Assembly: GCA_030765055.1 (NCBI GenBank)
Contig: CM060947.1
Location: 221,308,513 to 221,372,512, forward strand
Origin: Mantis religiosa
Taxonomy: Eukaryota; Arthropoda; Insecta; Mantodea; Mantidae
DNA length: 64,000 bases
Reading direction: 5' to 3'
This document shows positions 22,801 through 35,078 of the stretch, one piece after another. Within the stretch, counting starts at the first letter, position 1. Every line of letters starts with the position of its first letter. The notes beneath the pieces are model-generated. The model had not been told where the DNA came from and did not search any database. It was given only the letters and a program-made list of their open reading frames with translations. The position numbers and the translations under genes were made by a program.

Positions 22801-24017
22801 ATTGTAATTATAATTTACAGAATAAACCAGCGACAGGTGGAACATAAGGCATTTTACATATATAATTATTTATTGCAGTGTTTCTAGGTGAAAGAAAATG
22901 ACCCAAGACACAATCTTCTGCAACTTCCATAACGGAGAAAAGGAAACTAAATTAGTTACTCCACATTTCTTATCTAAAAGTGTTCTGTAAACACAGGATG
23001 TGCATGATATACAGCTATAATTTTCAAAGCTGTGATCAATCTTAAAATCTGGAATAATTTCTATAAAGATTGACTTAAGTGACATCAGCAATTAGCCATT
23101 CCTGAAAGTTGCCTCATAAAATTGTCGCTATTATCCTATAGAATCACTAACATCTTAAATTACTCTTTCAACAAAACTCAGTAATTCTTCCAGTCTTCTT
23201 TGTAGCAAAACTGTATATAACTGCATTCATCATACATAACCTTAGGACAATTATTGTATTTGCAGTGAGTGTATCTTAACTGCCATGCTTTCCTGGACGT
23301 ACGAAAGACATCAATATCACTGATGCGGTCTCTTGCTAGGTAATACTACCAACTTTACCAAAATCCCTAACCTAATATTAATCTAAATAAAGGTTTGCAG
23401 AAATGCTAAGCGTTCACCTTATAGCGGGGTAACAGAACGGTATATGCATATTTCGTTTGTCACAACAGTACATTTCCTCTGCAAATGACCCGCTTGAGGC
23501 TACTTCATAAGTTGTTATATTCGCATACTGTCAGTTTTCTACAGTCAGATAAATGTTTGTTCATTGGGCATCTCAAAGTTTATTCAAGACATGCGTTGTG
23601 TATGAGCTGCTTTAGGGCATTTATTACTGTTGCAGAATTTGTGTTCAAAATATGTGTTTACAGTGACATTTTGGATCTGAATATTTGGGTGAAATACAGT
23701 TTTCTCTTAATGATTAGATATTAGTAACTAGATAAAAGCAAAGTACAAAATTCTTGCTGCATACTCCGTAAGCCTACAAATGCAGGGAAATGTATTCTAT
23801 GTCTGGAAAAATAAATAAGTAATGCAAATATACATAAGTATACGAATGAATAAATAGTAGATGTCGCGACATTTCTGCAGTAACCTTGATTTGAGTTAAG
23901 AACATATTTTGAATCCTAAAAAGTGTAATTTTTTAATTTTCTGTAGTATTACAACAGAATCGGAATTTAAATATGAACTGGCAGTTAGCTTCCTTCTCAT
24001 GAGCTCCTGATTATTAT
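22801..24017. other. Intergenic, nothing recognised
   Basis: Short ORFs without motifs; no repeat. Confidence 0.5.
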
Positions 24018-25157
<1,140 letters not shown>

Positions 25158-25394
25158 GTTTGTCGTATACTATAAATAAGCCATATTAAAATACAAATGC
25201 AAGATTTGTCTTTTCAGCATCTTGGTGTGCAGAAGTAGTCAATATGCGCAGAAATTTTCGATGTTTCATATCCCATTAAACAGCAGACATCGGAACATGC
25301 AACACAAGAATTAAACAATCTAATGGATTGGATTTGCCTGCATTTTTATGCTTACACTTCTGCAAATATCCTTGCAAACGTGTATTCCTCTTCT

Positions 25395-26022
25395 ATGTAC
25401 AGGATTTACTCAATAAGTATCAGGACTGAATTTCCGATTATAAATACACTGTCAGCGAGTTAAATATGTTTGAAATAATTCACTACTACATTAATAAACC
25501 ACTGCCTACACTTTTTCACTATGCATACCCTTCATGGATGTCCATATCTTATAAGCTATTTAGGCACCTCTTCGAATCCGTGTGGAGCATCACACTCATA
25601 TTGAAATTATGTCCTTTCAGCTTCTTTTTGATAGAAGATAAAAACTGAAGTGCGAGACTTCTGGATTACGTAGTGTTTGTGGAAAGGTTGCATACTGTGT
25701 TTGGCCAGTGCTTCCCTTACAATTAGCAGTGAGTAAGAGCATTGTCGTGATGGATTCCAGAATGAAAAGAATATATAATCTGCGAAAACAGTTCACCATT
25801 TATCGCACTATGGCCACGCTTCCATCGGTGTACGTTAAACTCTGATGTCAAGAAGATACCTCGGCTTTTGACATCTTCTCGCGCCTCGGAATTTGTGTGG
25901 TATTCATAGGCATGCGTTCTGTGAAAAATTCCCAGAACAGATTTGTATAGTATAACCCAAAGTTTGGCAGCACACACACAATTATTCTCCACATCTTGAG
26001 CTTTGACGCCAACTTTAAACAT
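25395..26022 (-). pseudogene. Mariner-like transposase 3' fragment
   Basis: On the minus strand a frame at 26022-25723 gives NNCVCAAKLW and, near its end, INGELFSQIIYSF and HHDNALTHC, where HHDN is the second catalytic Asp motif. Downstream, in broken frames, come PYSPD-equivalent text, SLALQFLSSIKKKLKGHNF (the usual DFFLF..IKKKLKG.RF block) and, near 25400, GTCCTGATACTTATTGAG, which looks like a mariner terminus. The N-terminal half is missing or beyond recognition. This is a fourth mariner lineage in the window, more decayed than the others. Moderate confidence because only the HHDNA and KKKLKG blocks are clear. Confidence 0.6.
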
Positions 26023-26484
26023 GCTATCACTTCAGCTGCAACCTACACATTCCAGAACCTCGAGATGATTTAGCAATTTTCTCATCTTGGGTGGCAGATG
26101 AATAATTTGGACCCAAGAGTTCTCTCTCTACATCCTTCTATTGATACAAAATTGATACAAAACTTGTTGTATTGCAAATTTCATCGCAAAAATAAGAAAA
26201 TATAGTAGACCTAAGCCATAATCAAATCTTTTAAGATCTAATCGCTATGTAAGGAATTTGAAATTTTGTTATCAGTGCATGGTCAAGAGAGAGTGAATGA
26301 ATTATTTCCCATTTGAGAAAAGTATAAATAATTTAAAATACAAACCAATAATGATGAAAATTTCAGGAGTCAAATACTTGAGGCTATAAACACAAAAATA
26401 AGACCAGATTTAATTTTGGTCCACAATAATTTATTTACGTAAATACTTAACTGTTCATGTAATACATTAACGTCAAAAAGTCAA
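26023..26484. other. Intergenic, nothing recognised
   Basis: AT-rich with no motif. Confidence 0.5.
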
Positions 26485-26727
26485 TTTCTTTTTCTTTTTT
26501 AATTTAGATCCTCCAAGTTAACTCTTATCGGACGATGAATGGAATGAATGAATGGGTGAAATGATGCTCAAATGAGCCCAGGGTCCATGGAGCTTAGTTA
26601 CCCGACATTCTTCTTTCAGGGTAAGGGAAAACTTTATCCAGGTAGCTCACCCTGACCAGGATTCCAACTCGGGATCTCTTGAACGTGAGGCAGACATTCT
26701 ACCATCTACGCTACCGAGACGGGCCAG
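26485..26727 (-). repeat. tRNA-derived SINE-like element, copy 1
   Basis: On the minus strand it starts GGCCCGTCTCGGTAGCGTAG with ATGGTAGAATG (A box), followed by TCTGCCTCACGTTCAAGAG and GAGTTGGAATCCTGGTC (B box, two changes from the ideal). The body runs through CTTACCCTGAAAGAAGAATG and ends in an A-rich tail (T-rich TTTCTTTTTCTTTTTT on the plus strand). The same head, body and tail recur at 58362-58600, so it is a dispersed family. Confidence 0.85.
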
Positions 26728-28031
26728 TAAGTCAATGAATATATACATATTATTTTTGTGGTGGAATTCTGTTATCGAATGCATGAGTGGAATAAAATAT
26801 TTCTGTACCTACGTAGCACACAGTTCAGAAAGCAGTAATAATGAAATACGTTTTATTTGGGACACCTACCAATGAAGAAGTTTAATAACACATTGTGAAA
26901 ACTACTGTTTTTTTTTTTCTAGAAAATGTAGATAATGTTTCAGGTACATAATTATTGGGTATATTTCCTGCAAAGTAGCTTGAATATTAGTACATGACTC
27001 ATGCTTCTCATTAGTTACGAAAGTTAGGATAATTTTGAAGTAATAGTTAAGGTATTTCATTTTATGAACAATATCTAAAATGAATTACTGGTGGAACTCC
27101 ACATGTAATTCTCTTACCCGTTTCTGTGGAGTCAGTAACTTCATTTTGGAAATGTAGATAGTAAAATATCTAATAATGATTCAAACAGAACTTCTGTTTT
27201 TAAGTTCCTAAGAGATATAACTCTTTACTACACTTTACTACTACTTCTCAGTTCTTATGTTAAATGTAATTCCCATTTAATGTTATCGGGGAGATGACGA
27301 GATGAGCACTGCAGTGGTTTGAACAGCAGCTCATGTTACTTTATGTGAGATGCATTAGAAATACAAAAGCGATTGTAAAACAAACTTACAAGGGATCTAT
27401 TGCCGACTGCACACCGTTACGCAGCTGAAGCTTTGATGGTATAATGCCTTCTGTATATAAACCATGTGCAGTTAAAATCTGCTGCGGAGTAGAACCGCAA
27501 TGACCAAAATTGAAGCCTAGATGTGCCGCATGTTTTCACTTGCAAGTAGCTGCTGGACATCCCTCGTCAGCTCCGTTCCGTAGGTGGGGGACGGCGCTCC
27601 TTACTAATGCCATGTGTAGACCACTATACGTCAGGGGTGAGCAATCCCTCCCTACAGTGGTGTGTTATGCCTATAAGTTCCTAGGTGTTCTGGACACATT
27701 TTTGGATACTTCCAGCTATGCCCCACACGCGATTTTTGGCACATAGTGTGCAGAGATAATACCATCAAACCCTCAAGCGAGTGCAGAGTGAGCACAGTGA
27801 TAAAACAAAATGTCTAAAAAGCATTTAAACGGCGTCTCTAATCCTGTAAAACACATACCTCGTAGTATATAGAGGAACGTGTAAACTATTTTTTCGTATT
27901 GAAATATTGTAAATCATTTCAGGCATTGGTATTTTGAACAAGTTTATTTTCAGTACAACATATGTGTAAAGAAAATACTAGGAAAATTTAGAAAATGATA
28001 AATCAGGGATAGGTAAAAATTATTTCTCTAA
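26728..28031. other. Intergenic; short GC-richer ORF at 27510-27746 unassigned
   Basis: Plus ORF 27510-27746 (78 codons) lies in slightly GC-richer DNA and has no motif I know. Nothing else recognised. Confidence 0.4.
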
Positions 28032-28185
28032 AGCCCAATTTCACCTAACACGAGTTTAGCAATAGTTAAAACAAAAATTGCATTTCATCAACAAGTGTTA
28101 GCTTAACACTCGTGTTAAATTTCTTGCTAAACTAACAAGCGAAATTTCTGTTTTTAAGTCCTTAACAATTGTAAATAGTCAAGAT

Positions 28186-28380
28186 GGCGGGCGTGAATGC
28201 AGTTGCTGATGTCGATTTGCTATATTTAAGACCGTCTAAATGGTATTCGTAATTGACTACGGACTATGAAGAGAAATGATTGTCAGTGGCTATCAGAAGA
28301 AAATTTCCTACAGAGGTATCGACTGTTGAAACCACTTGCTGTGAGGGTTACTGCAGAAGTATAAGAGGTTAGAACATGCA
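28186..28380 (+). pseudogene. Harbinger transposase N-terminal remnant (copy A)
   Basis: From ATG at 28184 the plus strand reads MAGVNAVADVDLLYL, then in a shifted frame RNDCQWLSEENFLQRYRLLK followed by VRVTAEV. The pattern ND..WLSEE.F..RYRL is the usual N-terminal region of PIF/Harbinger transposases before their DDE nuclease. The sequence then passes into the tandem duplication with no nuclease domain, so this is only a first-exon-sized remnant. The equivalent in copy B is on the minus strand at about 63290-63490. Confidence 0.72.
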
Positions 28381-28399
28381 TCGAAAGGAATATGGCGAT

Positions 28400-28720
28400 C
28401 TCGCCTTTGCTTCAAGTATTAATAAATTTGCGATTTTATAATTCTCTGAATTATGTTGATAATACATTCTCCACCTCCCGTTATGAAACGTTCAAGTCAA
28501 AAGTTTTTCGCTCCTCGTTCTAAATTTACGTAATACTGAGTTAGAAAATGCATGTAAAGGAATATGCTGATCTAGCCTAACTTTGCGATTTTATAATTCA
28601 CTGAATTACGTGGATAATAGACTGTCCACCTCCCGTCTTGAAGCGTTCAAGTCACTTGTCCTTATTCGCTTCTCGTTTTAAATTTACGTAATACCAACGA
28701 AGTTGTTTGGTGCTTGTTTT
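28400..28720. repeat. Internal tandem duplication of Harbinger copy A (period ~155 bp)
   Basis: CCACCTCCCG occurs at 28471 and 28626 with matching surroundings (GCGATTTTATAATTC, GTTCAAGTCA, AAATTTACGTAATAC). Copy B has the same duplication with spacing 173, so it is a feature of the family. Confidence 0.88.
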
Positions 28721-28762
28721 AGTGACACACGCATTTGAATTACATTGGTTTCCAGTATTTTC

Positions 28763-28990
28763 TCATGTGACATCTTTCTCTTCTACATTTACCGCATCCG
28801 CTCTCTCATTTCCCACGACACCTTTACACATCGTCACCAATTCAATTATCAGTTCTTTCTCCATCGATGAGAAATTTGTCTCACGGCATATGTTTACGAT
28901 TTTGTTCACCCGCAATTTTCTCAGCCTTGTGCACACGAAAATGAAAACAAAAGCGCATAGCAGTACATTCTGAAAATAATGACGTCTCAT
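28763..28990 (-). pseudogene. SANT/Myb-like DNA-binding protein of Harbinger (copy A)
   Basis: Harbinger elements carry a second protein with a SANT/Myb/trihelix domain that helps bring the transposase to DNA. The minus frame reads RETNFSSMEKELIIELV, KGVVGNERADAVNVEEKDVT, matching residue for residue much of the protein in copy B (62088-62429) up to the ...KEKDVTWENI point, where this copy breaks. Only the first half of the domain is in frame. The likely start is the Met just before the NICRETNFSS block. Fragment, non-functional. Confidence 0.8.
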
Positions 28991-29162
28991 CCATAGCCTC
29001 CTATAGTTGTAATATTTGCAAGTCTGTTGGCATTAACGCGTGTTTGTTATTTTCAGAAAACGGGTTGGTGAATTGCAATAAATTTAACAGTAGTGTTAGC
29101 GCTGTGACAATTGTTACGTTACATTTGTTAATATCTATTTTCACCTCTGTTGTTGGGCATAA

Positions 29163-30297
29163 ATATATATGATTAGTTGCTTATTTACTGTAATTGCAAG
29201 TAAACTGTTAACTTGAATGTGTGTTACGCTTGAAAAATGCCGGAAGTGCTCTGTCAGTGAGGTGACACTTGCTCTAACCCCAGTTCGTACATGCACGAGC
29301 AAGCAGCTAGGAGTTTTATTGCAATACATTCATGTAACTGGGACACAGGCATGCATAAAATGCCTTTTGTTTGGTCACAAAATCCCTAGGTTTGGAGCAT
29401 TACTACTGTGCAGGAAGCCGAATACTTGGGCATTTTCCGATCTTTAGGATCCTTTCCCCCATCTCCGGTGTTGGCGTCTGGATCCCAGCGGGCACATAAC
29501 TCTTGTCAAGGAAAACGATTCCAGCGCCACTCAATGCTCCAGTGGCCGGTGTGAAAAGTAGTCGGCATGGTACAACCACCCATCACGAGCTCCCTGGGAA
29601 CACATTACGTGGCCAGCGGTGAGTAATAACATATCTCCCTTCCTATTACATTTACTACAACCCCCACTCTTGGTGATGATTCATTTAATAACATTTTACT
29701 GCTCTGCATTCAACCGAGGCCTTCATATGCCAACTTTATGCGCTTCAGAATTCAAACAACTTCAGGGAGATGCCTTTCCACATATTGCTATCCATTACAT
29801 TTGATCAAAATATGACAGACGTATACAACTGAATCGGAGGTACGTTATTTCCTAGTAAACCCAAATATACTGTTTTAGTGTGGCAAAGAAATGCTAATTA
29901 GCAAGAGCTGAGTAATACCCGAAAGTCAATACACATTTATATGAGTGATTTAACATTGGTAGAAATAAGAAATTATACGGTTATGTTTTTATCCCGTTGA
30001 TTGTTCTAAAGCTATTCGACTCATGCTGGAAGCAAATCAGCCCTTGTTATGAGATTTCTAACACAATAGACCATGGGTGCTTTTTCGATAACATTCGAGG
30101 CAAAGAATTAAATGGACATGTTATCAAATTTAGAAGCATTTGCAAGAATATATAAAGAAGCATATTTTCCATAAAGTATTTCTTCAAGAAAACAAGCATT
30201 TCTTCAGAAGCCGCTAGAGATTCGTTTAATTAAATCCTCCATACAAATGGAAGCAAATTCAATTAAATTTTTAGGTTTCCAAAACGAAAACGAATGA
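29163..30297. other. Intergenic, nothing recognised
   Basis: A mildly GC-richer patch around 29440-29620 holds no identified feature. Confidence 0.45.
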
Positions 30298-30362
30298 GTG
30301 TGAGTGTGTGTATGCGTGTGTGTACGCGCGCACGTGCGTGTGTGTGTTTATGCATGTGTGTT
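30298..30362. repeat. Imperfect (TG)n microsatellite
   Basis: Alternating TG with CG interruptions (GTACGCGCGCACGTGCGTG), about 65 bases. Confidence 0.93.
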
Positions 30363-30700
30363 TTGAAAGATCTTGGGCACTTTATTTTTTGAGGAGCTGC
30401 ACTAATAGGAGGTCTAATTATTTGCAGTGTTACGTAAAACAGGCATTAATGCAAGTACTGTCTATCCGCCACAAGTAATGCAAGAGGCGACTGCAAGACA
30501 GAGGATTTTGGACTGTATCTGCTGTGTAAGTGGATCTGTTTACTTGGACATGAGTGTATGAGATTGCATATCAGTCACCCATGCTGACAGGCGTATTTTA
30601 AACGAATCTAGCATTCTTGTCATATTCGGTAGGTGAGCATAAACACCGTGCGGCCAATACTAATGACGTTACACGTTCCTTTAGATTGCTTTCTTGTGTT

Positions 30701-30753
30701 CGGGCCCAAATGACCTTGTTGTCGACGGGCCCTAAAACACCACACACTCACTC
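30701..30753 (+). mobile_element. 53-bp mini-retroposon with 13-bp target site duplication, copy 2
   Basis: The insert begins CGGGCCCAAATGACCTTGTT, continues GTCGACGGGCCCTAAAACAC and ends CACACACTCACTC. GCTTTCTTGTGTT stands on both sides (30688-30700 and 30754-30766), an exact 13-bp duplication. It shares start point, body and tail with the copy at 20018-20077, in an unrelated target. Confidence 0.9.
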
Positions 30754-30766
30754 GCTTTCTTGTGTT

Positions 30767-31249
30767 GGGCAGACAATACTGGCCGCGCATCACGTGAACA
30801 CATGGTTGAACCTCGCAGAAATATAATATATTTATATGAAATATAATTGAAATTACTTTGATAAGTATTTGTATCCCTATTGTGACTTTGTGGGTTCGTA
30901 AAATTAAAGGTCTATTTTGCAGAAATTCAGAACATTCTTCATTTCGGTAGAAATACAGTTTGTACACCTCTGATAACAGCAGAATGAGATAACACACACG
31001 TACGCAATCTTCAAGTGCTTCTGCCGCAGGTCCACACTGCACCTCGTCTCTCGGCCCCTGCCGAACTTGCTGCTAGTAGTTTTAGATCACCATTTATACT
31101 TGATTAGCTGTTTCACGAAGGCTGGTGAGACTTCCCGAAGCTTCACGGACCCTTGCGATCTCAAGGGAATTGTCCAGATATTTCTCTGGCTCTTCTTCCT
31201 CCCACTCCATCCCACCTCGTCACCTCCCTTAGGGGAGGGGATCCATCCC
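30767..31249. other. Intergenic; minus ORF 30620-31042 unassigned
   Basis: A 140-codon minus frame crosses the mini-retroposon insertion. It has hydrophobic stretches but no motif, and I think it is chance. Confidence 0.35.
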
Positions 31250-31745
31250 CTTCAGCTGCCGTAGTGCGGGCACGGCAGACCCTTAGTACTCCTTGTACCT
31301 CTGACGTTACTACAGGAACCTCGGGCCGAACTGCCGGGTCACTCCCGTAGGGGAGTTGTTCGGATTGGGCTGGACTCAAGGGGGCAGTGTGTTCCCGACA
31401 CCCACGGGGAATTGGGTACCTCCGGCCAGGCTACGGCCACCCGGAGGGGGTAGAGGGTAGCCTAAAATGTCCCGGGTACTAGCCTGCAGAGCTAGTAGAA
31501 GCTGTGCTAGATCACCAGGTGGCCCCACCAATGTTTTCGGTAGTCTTCCCTGCGGGGTTGACGCGCGTAAGTGGCGTATCCACTTCCACCCGTCTTGACA
31601 TTGTGCTCAGCGGGGGGTGGGGGGGCCTTTTAAGAAATCATGTATTGCCCTATGGAAAGAGCCCCGGAGTATCCATCGCTCCCGGGTAGGAGGAGGCCCG
31701 GGTCCTTGGTCCTACGGGTCCAGGATTAATGTGAGTAGTTCCTCT
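31250..31745 (+). repeat. GC-rich interspersed repeat, copy 3 (longest)
   Basis: It starts near TTCAGCTGCCGTAGTGCG and contains CTCTGACGTTACTACAGGAA, GAGTTGTTCGGATTGGGCTG, GGTACCTCCGGCCAGGCTAC, GGAGGGGGTAGAGGGTAG, GCTAGATCACCAGG, GGGGTTGACGCGCGTA, TTGCCCTATGGAAAG and GGTCCTACGGGTCCAGG. It ends near GAGTAGTTCCTCTGC, the point where the copies at 1479 and 56700 also stop matching. The 5' and 3' limits are set only by alignment between copies. Immediately after it the sequence becomes an inverted Tc1-like fragment. Confidence 0.88.
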
Positions 31746-31978
31746 GCAAATAACATACCTGGGATATTGTTTACTAGACCAATACTTCTTTGACATCAAA
31801 TGAGACATGGTTCTAAATAACGCACAGCTATTCACTACTTAAGAAATATATGTACCTAAATAGTGTTTTATTTTTAAATCTAGATGTCAGCGGATGTAAG
31901 AAGGCAGTCATTGTTCCTTTCTTATCCATATTTTTCTGATTGCGCTTGTTATATTCTGTGCACTTTTTGGAGTATCTG
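31746..31978 (-). mobile_element. Inverted 5'-end fragment of the 32.6-kb Tc1-like element
   Basis: The reverse complement, from CAGATACTCCAAAAAGTGC through GAATATAACAAGCGCAATCA and CATTTGATGTCAAA, aligns with 32625-32850 of the Tc1-like element with a ~20-bp gap and scattered mismatches. Only the 5' terminus and leader are present. Confidence 0.88.
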
Positions 31979-31994
31979 TGTATGAATATCTTCT

Positions 31995-31996
<2 letters not shown>

Positions 31997-32032
<36 letters not shown>
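31997..32032 (+). repeat. Poly(A) run, about 36 A
   Basis: An uninterrupted A run follows the inverted Tc1 fragment, preceded by GAATATCTTCTC. Confidence 0.95.
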
Positions 32033-32033
<1 letters not shown>

Positions 32034-32624
32034 GCTATCTATTTCATGGTCAATTTGACGTCATGCATTCATTATAGATCTTTCAACCGTCGAACTACAT
32101 ATCTAATCATCTTAATTGTTGCTCTTTGCCACGCGTTTCTATAAATTTCACCCTATTTGACATGGTGAATTACTGCTAGGCGCCCAATAGTGTCAGTTGA
32201 ACCAAGGAAGGGAGCGCTATCGAGCATGTAAGCAATATTAGCGTGTTCGCTACACATTATTTAAGGAAGAACGCCCCTCCATTAGTCAGACAGCTAAGTG
32301 AGGGGATGTAGGCTTTTCTGAAGATTAAATAAGGAAGAACATACGCAGCTTATACCTAATCGCGTCATTTGATTGGTACCTTTCTACACTTTTGTATTAA
32401 GTAAATCAACTAATCATTATATTTCATCAAAAGAGCTCGTTTTGAGACTGTAATTCGTGCATAAACACACAAAATAAAACAGATGGTACAAATATAATAC
32501 TTTAAACCCAGCATTTCTAGGATTCAACTCAACATTTTTTAAGAAAAGAAAACCAATTTTTTTTGCTCATAAAGTTGGCTCTTTAGCACTGTCAGTAAAT
32601 ATTATATGGCAATTTAAACTTATA
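32033..32624. other. Intergenic, nothing recognised
   Basis: Spacer between poly(A) and the Tc1-like element; no motif. Confidence 0.5.
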
Positions 32625-34229
32625 CAGATACTCCAAAATGTGTTCATCTAATCATAACACATAGAATATAACAAGCACAATCAGAAATATACAGATAAGA
32701 AAAGAACAATAACTGTTTCCTTACATCGGTTGATATTTATATTAAAAAAATACAATTTGAATTCATATATTGCTTAACTAGTGAACAGCTCTACGTTATT
32801 TAAAATCGTGCACCATTTGATGTCAAACGAGTATTCTAGTGAACAAGATCCCAGGTACGGTGCCTCCCTGACACACACCGCTTTCCATTTCTTATGCAGT
32901 TGTGTTTCATCCACTGTCGTTAATAGTTCCATCTCAGTTTTCAAAGCCGCTGACTGGTGTTTAAGTAATATGGGTCGAAAATGTGAAACTACAAAAGAAG
33001 AGCGAGAAATTTGCATCAGGTTATTTAAAAACGGAAAAGCCTTTCAAAAAATTGGAGAAACTATTGGAAGACCTATCAGTACAGTAAATACTATTATATA
33101 CAGGTTTGATCTCAACAAAACTTACGAAAATCAATCAATAAGCAGTCGTTCTGCAGTTCTATCCGAGATGGAGAAACGACAATTACTGAGAGAAGTCAAG
33201 AAAAATCCTAAATTGAGTGCTCCAACACTTGCTATTGCAGTTCAAACACACACAGAAGTCAGTTTCAGCACAAACTATAAGAAACGTACCTTATGAAGCT
33301 GAGTATGAAGACCGAACAGCCTGTACAAAACCATACATCAGTAAAATCAACAGAAAGAAGCGTGTTGCTTTTGCAAAAGTACATGAGTACGAAGGGTTTG
33401 ATTTCTGGAAGAAGGTTGTATTTACTGACGAGAGTCAATTTGAGCTCTTTAGTCAATAGGGCGAGTAATAGATTGGAGAAAAAAAAGAACTGTGAGCTTG
33501 AGGAGAAAAATATAACAACTTCAGTTGAACATGGAGTTGGTTCAGTAATTGTGTGGGGCTGCATGAGTGCAAATGGTGTAGGGGATTTGTGTTTTATTGA
33601 TGGAATTATGAACCATAAGGTTTATATAAACATCCAAAAGTACATATGTCCAGAAGTTTGAATAATATGGGTCGTTCAGGGGATTATATTTTCACAAAAG
33701 ATAATGAACCAAAACACACAGCTCTAGATGCAAGGTTATGGTTGATATATAATACTCCACGATGCATGCCGACACCACCTCAATAGCTAGACATGAATTC
33801 AATAGAGAATTTGTGGAGTACACTGGACAAAAATATAAGGAATCATCAGATGTCTAATATAAAGGATCTAAAGAACGCTCTACTAGAGGAATGTCGTAAA
33901 ATTACAGTAGAAACTGCACTATTTTTGGTAAAATCCATGCCATTATAAAGAGGAATGGAGGGCCTACTAAGTACTAACCGTAACATTCTACACCATTTTC
34001 AGTATGCAGACGAATACTTATTTTGCATCCCAAAATGCTTATATTCACTTTTGAATGTTTAATAATATTTAGGTGAATAGATACTATGTGTTTGTTTATT
34101 GCATTCTCCTTTCCACTAATCAATAAATAAGACAGTGTCCGTACTGTACTTTATTCTGATGGTATTCCAATATCCATACATCCTCAAACATAAACTCAAG
34201 TATTAGACGAATACTTTTTGGAGTAACTG
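32625..34229 (+). mobile_element. Tc1-like DNA transposon, 1.6 kb, with TIRs and TA target
   Basis: The left end reads CAGATACTCCAAAATGTG and the right end, inward, CAGTTACTCCAAAAAGTATT, with ATTCGTCTAAT/GTTCATCTAAT continuing the repeat. TA stands on both sides (32623-32624, 34230-34231). The length is normal for Tc1. A transposase pseudogene fills the middle. Confidence 0.93.
32971..33948 (+). pseudogene. Tc1-like transposase pseudogene
   Basis: The protein cuts at the TIRs and inserts at TA. From ATG at 32971 the frame reads MGRKCETTKEEREICIRLFK and KIGETIGRPISTVNTII, the paired helix-turn-helix region, to about 33293. A shift leads to YEDRTACTKPYISKINRKKR and FWKKVVFTDESQFELF, with the first catalytic Asp in FTDESQF. 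After stops, a third stretch gives KDNEPKHTA (second Asp), RCMPTPPQ, DMNSIENLW (the Glu) and ECRKITVETALFLVKSMP, the standard end. Stops at about 33459 and 33470 and at least two frameshifts disable it. Domain order and length are complete, so only small damage separates it from a full-length gene. Confidence 0.92.
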
Positions 34230-34887
34230 TATAATGATTTCTCCAGAAACAGACCCTCAATGTCTCTTCATTCTGAACGACCGTTCCATAATTAGGAGAA
34301 CGAAAGAGAAATTTACTATACCAAACCTTTATATCTGCTTAAAAGGCACAGTTTCTTTACTGTTCTTCCATTTTACACTTTATTGAAATAGAAGTCGTTG
34401 TTCATACATTTTCTCCCATCTTAGCCACGAAAACAGCGAAATGTCAAAGCTATTATATGATAATTTGACTACGACTTAAGACTACTATTCAACCATTCCC
34501 ATTGTAGGATTTGTGTAAGAAACGCATTTATACTACAGACTATCTTCATTAGTATGAAATAGAATGTGTTTTAATAAAAGGTGAGTGAGTAGTGAGTGCA
34601 AAACTTGGACCTTTTTCATGGTACTATAACATAAGAGCATAGAATTTCAAAGCCACTACAGAGCTACCCTCTTTTTAAAAGTAATGTAGATTTGGACTAG
34701 TGTATCATTAAAATCTTCACGAAATTCCAAGTGAAAGTATTTTTCTTTACTTTTTCACTGATATATATATATATATATATCGGTAGCTGACATAACGCTG
34801 AGTGTAGGTTCTTTAGCTTTGATTTTCGATTGTTTTTTTAGCTTGAAAAGCGCACACACATTCACTGGTCATGAGTACCCCTAGACT
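34230..34887. other. Intergenic with an (AT)n run at 34763-34781
   Basis: A short alternating AT tract lies at 34763-34781. Nothing else recognised. Confidence 0.55.
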
Positions 34888-34942
34888 TTTGTGAGAAACT
34901 TTCTACTTGAATAAAATTCCACTGCCACTGGGCCTGAAAAAG

Positions 34943-35038
34943 CAGACAGACAGACAGACAGACAGACAGACTGACAGACACGGACAGACAGACAGACAGA
35001 CAGACAGACACGGACAGACAGACAGACAGACAGACACG

Positions 35039-35078
<40 letters not shown>

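Larger units (their letters stand above)
28032..29159 (-). mobile_element. PIF/Harbinger-type element, copy A, internally deleted
   Basis: The ends read AGCCCAATTTCACCTAACA on the left and, inward from the right, TGCCCAACAACAGAGGTGAA, and TAA flanks both sides (28029-28031, 29160-29162), the 3-bp target expected of PIF/Harbinger. Inside are two opposed ORF remnants: a SANT/Myb-like protein on the minus strand and the first part of a Harbinger transposase on the plus strand. Copy B at 61924-63662 matches throughout in opposite orientation, including a tandem duplication of ~155 bp between the two ORFs. The catalytic core of the transposase is absent. Confidence 0.9.

Noticed and set aside
30620..31042. 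140-codon minus ORF as a membrane protein gene
   Set aside because: It runs across the mini-retroposon insertion and has no motif; hydrophobicity alone is weak in AT-rich DNA.
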